Shown one piece after another: positions 49,521 to 51,826 of a stretch of 51,826 bases of DNA. The translations under genes and the position numbers were made by a program. Source of the stretch: Candidatus Saccharimonadota bacterium. Lineage in GTDB: Bacteria > Patescibacteriota > Saccharimonadia > Saccharimonadales > UBA4665. Below the pieces are notes generated by a model. It searched no databases, had not been told where the DNA came from, and saw only the letters and a list, made by a program, of their open reading frames with translations. The first letter of the stretch is position 1. Each line of letters opens with the position of its first letter. Location: the NCBI GenBank assembly GCA_020427965.1, contig JAGQNT010000051.1:1-51826 (forward strand). The letters run 5' to 3'.

Positions 49521-51614
49521 TTAGTCAACTCGAGGATCTTGCGTCAGCAAACGCGCACGCATCTGTTCGAAGCGCTTCTGCTGCTCGTTAGCAATCTCTT
49601 CGCTGGTCTTGGCACGTTCGTTGCCGTTACCACCCTGCTGAGGCTTGCCATCGCCACCCTTACCGCCACCAATGACGTTGACAACAGGGATAACGATCGG
49701 GCTACGCTGCGTGTGTTCAAACAAGAAGTGGGTCATGTGGTCTTTCAACTCGGCCTTGAAACGATCAAGGTCGACGCGCTTGAAGCGTTGGGCAACGGCT
49801 CGTTTTAGCTCGTTGCGTAGGCCGTTCATGACCTCTTCGTTCTCGCGCATGTAGATAAAGCCGCGACTAATGATATCTGGGCTGGTCATCAGGTTGCCCG
49901 ATTTCTTGTCGATAGTCAGCACAACCGCGACCAAGCCTTCCTCGGCTAACAACACGCGGTCTTTGACGACCACATTGCTGACGATAGCCCCTGTTTGGTC
50001 AACCAGGATGGTGCCGCTTGGCACTTCGCCAGCTAGTTCCATTTTGTCTTTGGTGAGGGCAATGACTTCACCATTGAGCGCGTTAACACAATTGGCTCGC
50101 GGTACTCCCTGCTCCACAGCCAGATCAATGTGTCGCTGCTTGACTCGATACGCGCCGTAAATTGGGATGAAAAACTTTGGCTTCGTGTATTGGATCATTT
50201 CCGCAAACTCATCCTGGCTGGCGTGTCCAGAAACGTGCAATGGCCCAACCTTGTCCAGTTCGTGATTGCGCGCTTCAAAGACGTGCACACCACGCTTCGT
50301 TAGATCGTCCACCATTTGACCGATTGACGCGTCGTTGCCACTTTCTGGAATTGGCGTACTAGAGAGAACGACCGTGTCTTGCTCCTGCATTTTGATGTGC
50401 TTGTGTTCGCCATTAGCCATTCGTTGCAAGGCCGAACTGGGCTCACCTTGGCTACCGGTACACACCACGACCACTTCGTCGGGTTTCATAGTGGCAGCAC
50501 TGGCAATTGGGATGAATGTGCCCTTAGGAATCTTCATGAAACCGTGACGCACCGCCATCTCCAGCGTACTGACCATACTGCGACCGTCCATGGCAACTTT
50601 TTTACCATGGTGTACGGCTGCGTTGACGATCATTTGTACGCGGTTCATGTTGGTTGAGAATAGGCCGATAAAAATACGTCCAGGTGCCTGGTTCATAATA
50701 TCGACAAAGCTCTGTTCGATGGTTGATTCTGATGGCGTTCGACCTAGTCGTTCGACTGTGGTTGACTCACTCAATAGCGCCAAAACACCTTCATCACCAA
50801 GTTGCTTCAGCCGATCAATATCGCTACGCTCGTGGTCGAGTGGGTTTTGGTCAAAACGGAAATCTCCGGTGTTAATGATGCGACCAGCTGGCGTATCGAG
50901 TACCACACAAGTGCTACCAGGGATTGAGTGCGTCACCCGCACGAGCTCCACGAAAAATTCGCCAATTTTGAGCCGTTCGTGCGTATTTTCGTTCATGATG
51001 ACTGTTTTGAGCTCGAAACCATCCGGCATTGGTAGGCCAAAGTTCTCAAAAATTTCCTCGACCCGTCCGATCGTGAAATTACTGCCGTAAATAGGCGCCG
51101 GAAACTTCGGCACAATGTGCGGTAGGCCACCAATGTGGTCAAGGTGTCCGTGGGTAATGATGTAGGCTCGCAGCTTGTGCTTGATACTTTCCAGGTAAGT
51201 GGTGTCGGCAATGCCGTAGTTGATACCTGGTAAGTCAACACTCAGGTCATTACCTGCGTCAATAATGACCGCATCGTTCATGTATTCGACCAAGATTGTG
51301 TTCTTGGAGCCACCGCCGTCCATACCACCTAGACCGATAATCTTCAGGCGCGGCGAATCATCAATCACGTTGGCCCGCCTCTGCTTGACTGGCTGGGCTG
51401 GCGTAAACTGATTGGCGATACGCTGAGCGTCCATTTGCGAACGCTTCTGAGCTCGCACGGCGGCACCACGGCTGACACTCGAACCGTTCATTTGTAGCGG
51501 TTTGTCGGCCGGCTTGTTGCCCTGTTTGCCGCCCTGTGGTCGCTTGTTACCGGCCTGGCGTTTCTGTTGTCCGCGCCTGGCTGGCTTATTTTCATTAGTA
51601 TTCTTTGGTTGCAT
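49521..51614 (-). CDS. rnj: Ribonuclease J
   Basis: 697 residues, longer than typical (about 555) because of a ~85-residue basic, Gln/Lys/Arg-rich N-terminal extension and a C-terminal tail. The metallo-beta-lactamase core has THGHLDHIGGLPHI, INTGDFRFD, a beta-CASP region with VVVCTGSQGEPSSAL, and GHASQDE. It processes and degrades mRNA and rRNA from the 5' end and internally. GAGAGGAAAG lies upstream of the ATG. The basic extension probably binds RNA. Confidence 0.93.
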   Translation of the reverse strand: MQPKNTNENKPARRGQQKRQAGNKRPQGGKQGNKPADKPLQMNGSSVSRGAAVRAQKRSQMDAQRIANQFTPAQPVKQRRANVIDDSPRLKIIGLGGMDGGGSKNTILVEYMNDAVIIDAGNDLSVDLPGINYGIADTTYLESIKHKLRAYIITHGHLDHIGGLPHIVPKFPAPIYGSNFTIGRVEEIFENFGLPMPDGFELKTVIMNENTHERLKIGEFFVELVRVTHSIPGSTCVVLDTPAGRIINTGDFRFDQNPLDHERSDIDRLKQLGDEGVLALLSESTTVERLGRTPSESTIEQSFVDIMNQAPGRIFIGLFSTNMNRVQMIVNAAVHHGKKVAMDGRSMVSTLEMAVRHGFMKIPKGTFIPIASAATMKPDEVVVVCTGSQGEPSSALQRMANGEHKHIKMQEQDTVVLSSTPIPESGNDASIGQMVDDLTKRGVHVFEARNHELDKVGPLHVSGHASQDEFAEMIQYTKPKFFIPIYGAYRVKQRHIDLAVEQGVPRANCVNALNGEVIALTKDKMELAGEVPSGTILVDQTGAIVSNVVVKDRVLLAEEGLVAVVLTIDKKSGNLMTSPDIISRGFIYMRENEEVMNGLRNELKRAVAQRFKRVDLDRFKAELKDHMTHFLFEHTQRSPIVIPVVNVIGGGKGGDGKPQQGGNGNERAKTSEEIANEQQKRFEQMRARLLTQDPRVD

Positions 51615-51634
51615 TTGTAATGCTTTCCTCTCTG

Positions 51635-51826
51635 TTATTTCTTGCTAATAAGATTCAAAATTTCTGGGATGCGCGCGAAATCATCAATTAACGTTTGGCG
51701 CATTCCACCGTTATACAACGCGGCAGCCGGATGAAAGAGCGGTAGGATCACGATCTCCAATACGTCGTCTTGGTTCTCTTTCGTTTGTAGCTTTATGCGT
51801 TTCGGCTCACCGTGGATCTTGCTGAT
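51635..51826 (-). CDS. Uracil-DNA glycosylase family, C-terminal part (cut by window edge)
   Basis: 63 C-terminal residues are in the window. PLFHPAAALYNGGMRQTLID matches the His motif (vlPtyHPsaaL...r..l..D) of family 4/5 uracil-DNA glycosylases, and HGEPKRIKL matches the beta strand before it. These enzymes remove uracil from DNA. It ends 20 bases upstream of rnj on the same strand, which suggests an operon udg-rnj-orf84. Confidence 0.75.
   Translation of the reverse strand: MSKIHGEPKRIKLQTKENQDDVLEIVILPLFHPAAALYNGGMRQTLIDDFARIPEILNLISKK

Noticed and set aside
1-51826. CRISPR array, rRNA operon or insertion-sequence transposase
   Set aside because: No regularly spaced repeats, no rRNA-like sequence and no transposase motifs were seen.

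Overview
The window reads as part of a small, streamlined genome of the Candidate Phyla Radiation (Patescibacteria), most likely a Saccharibacteria (TM7)-type organism. This is inference from content: a compact type IV pilus locus (pilM-N-O-x-B-T-C, pilA, pilD and minor pilins), RNase J, FtsK, a single XerC/D-type recombinase, a TGS-less ThrRS, a long NDK, many secreted surface proteins and no biosynthetic pathways. TGA works as a stop codon at several gene ends, so the code is not the UGA=Gly code of Gracilibacteria or Absconditabacteria.

Layout. 0-9 kb: rpmB, an MBL-fold protein, a winged-helix/NTase regulator, miaA, an alkyltransferase-like protein, a HAD phosphatase and thrS. thrS is preceded by a T-box attenuator. 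Then come tRNA-Val, a 40-codon gene, nrdR and a membrane glycosyltransferase. 9-18 kb: tRNA-Gly, tRNA-Thr, tRNA-Asp and tRNA-Arg, two large surface proteins (CARDB/cohesin-like/Ig/dockerin, and FN3 x3 plus GH43), a foldase, a PH-domain protein, ndk and xerC/D. 18-33 kb: the pilus locus, a large secreted protein with a TPR-like partner, and an Arr-like ADP-ribosyltransferase. 33-42 kb: ychF, tandem secreted GDPDs, a Crp-family regulator, a PRTase and tlyA. 42-52 kb: the rpsF-ssb-orf57-rpsR-efp-orf55 cluster, ftsK, rnj and the end of a uracil-DNA glycosylase gene.

Three short islands (about 36.5-37.9, 41.6-42.4 and 46.2-46.8 kb) are strikingly GC-rich: about 70% in sampled 60-mers against about 45% in a sampled neighbour. 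Two encode secreted Cys-rich proteins and one an acidic soluble protein. Each ends in a strong hairpin, and the first is bracketed by a perfect 16-bp inverted repeat. They look like acquired cassettes, plausibly from a high-GC (actinobacterial) host.

Regulatory themes. Many genes lack a Shine-Dalgarno sequence and have a TATAAT-like -10 box ending 6-9 nt before the ATG, which predicts widespread leaderless transcription. The 9-mer ACCYCTGTT occurs at least 12 times, far above chance; because the window carries a complete type IV pilus, a DNA-uptake-sequence role is worth testing. Two tRNA genes (Gly-CCC and Arg-CCU) have displaced copies of their 3' parts just downstream, as left behind by integrative elements.
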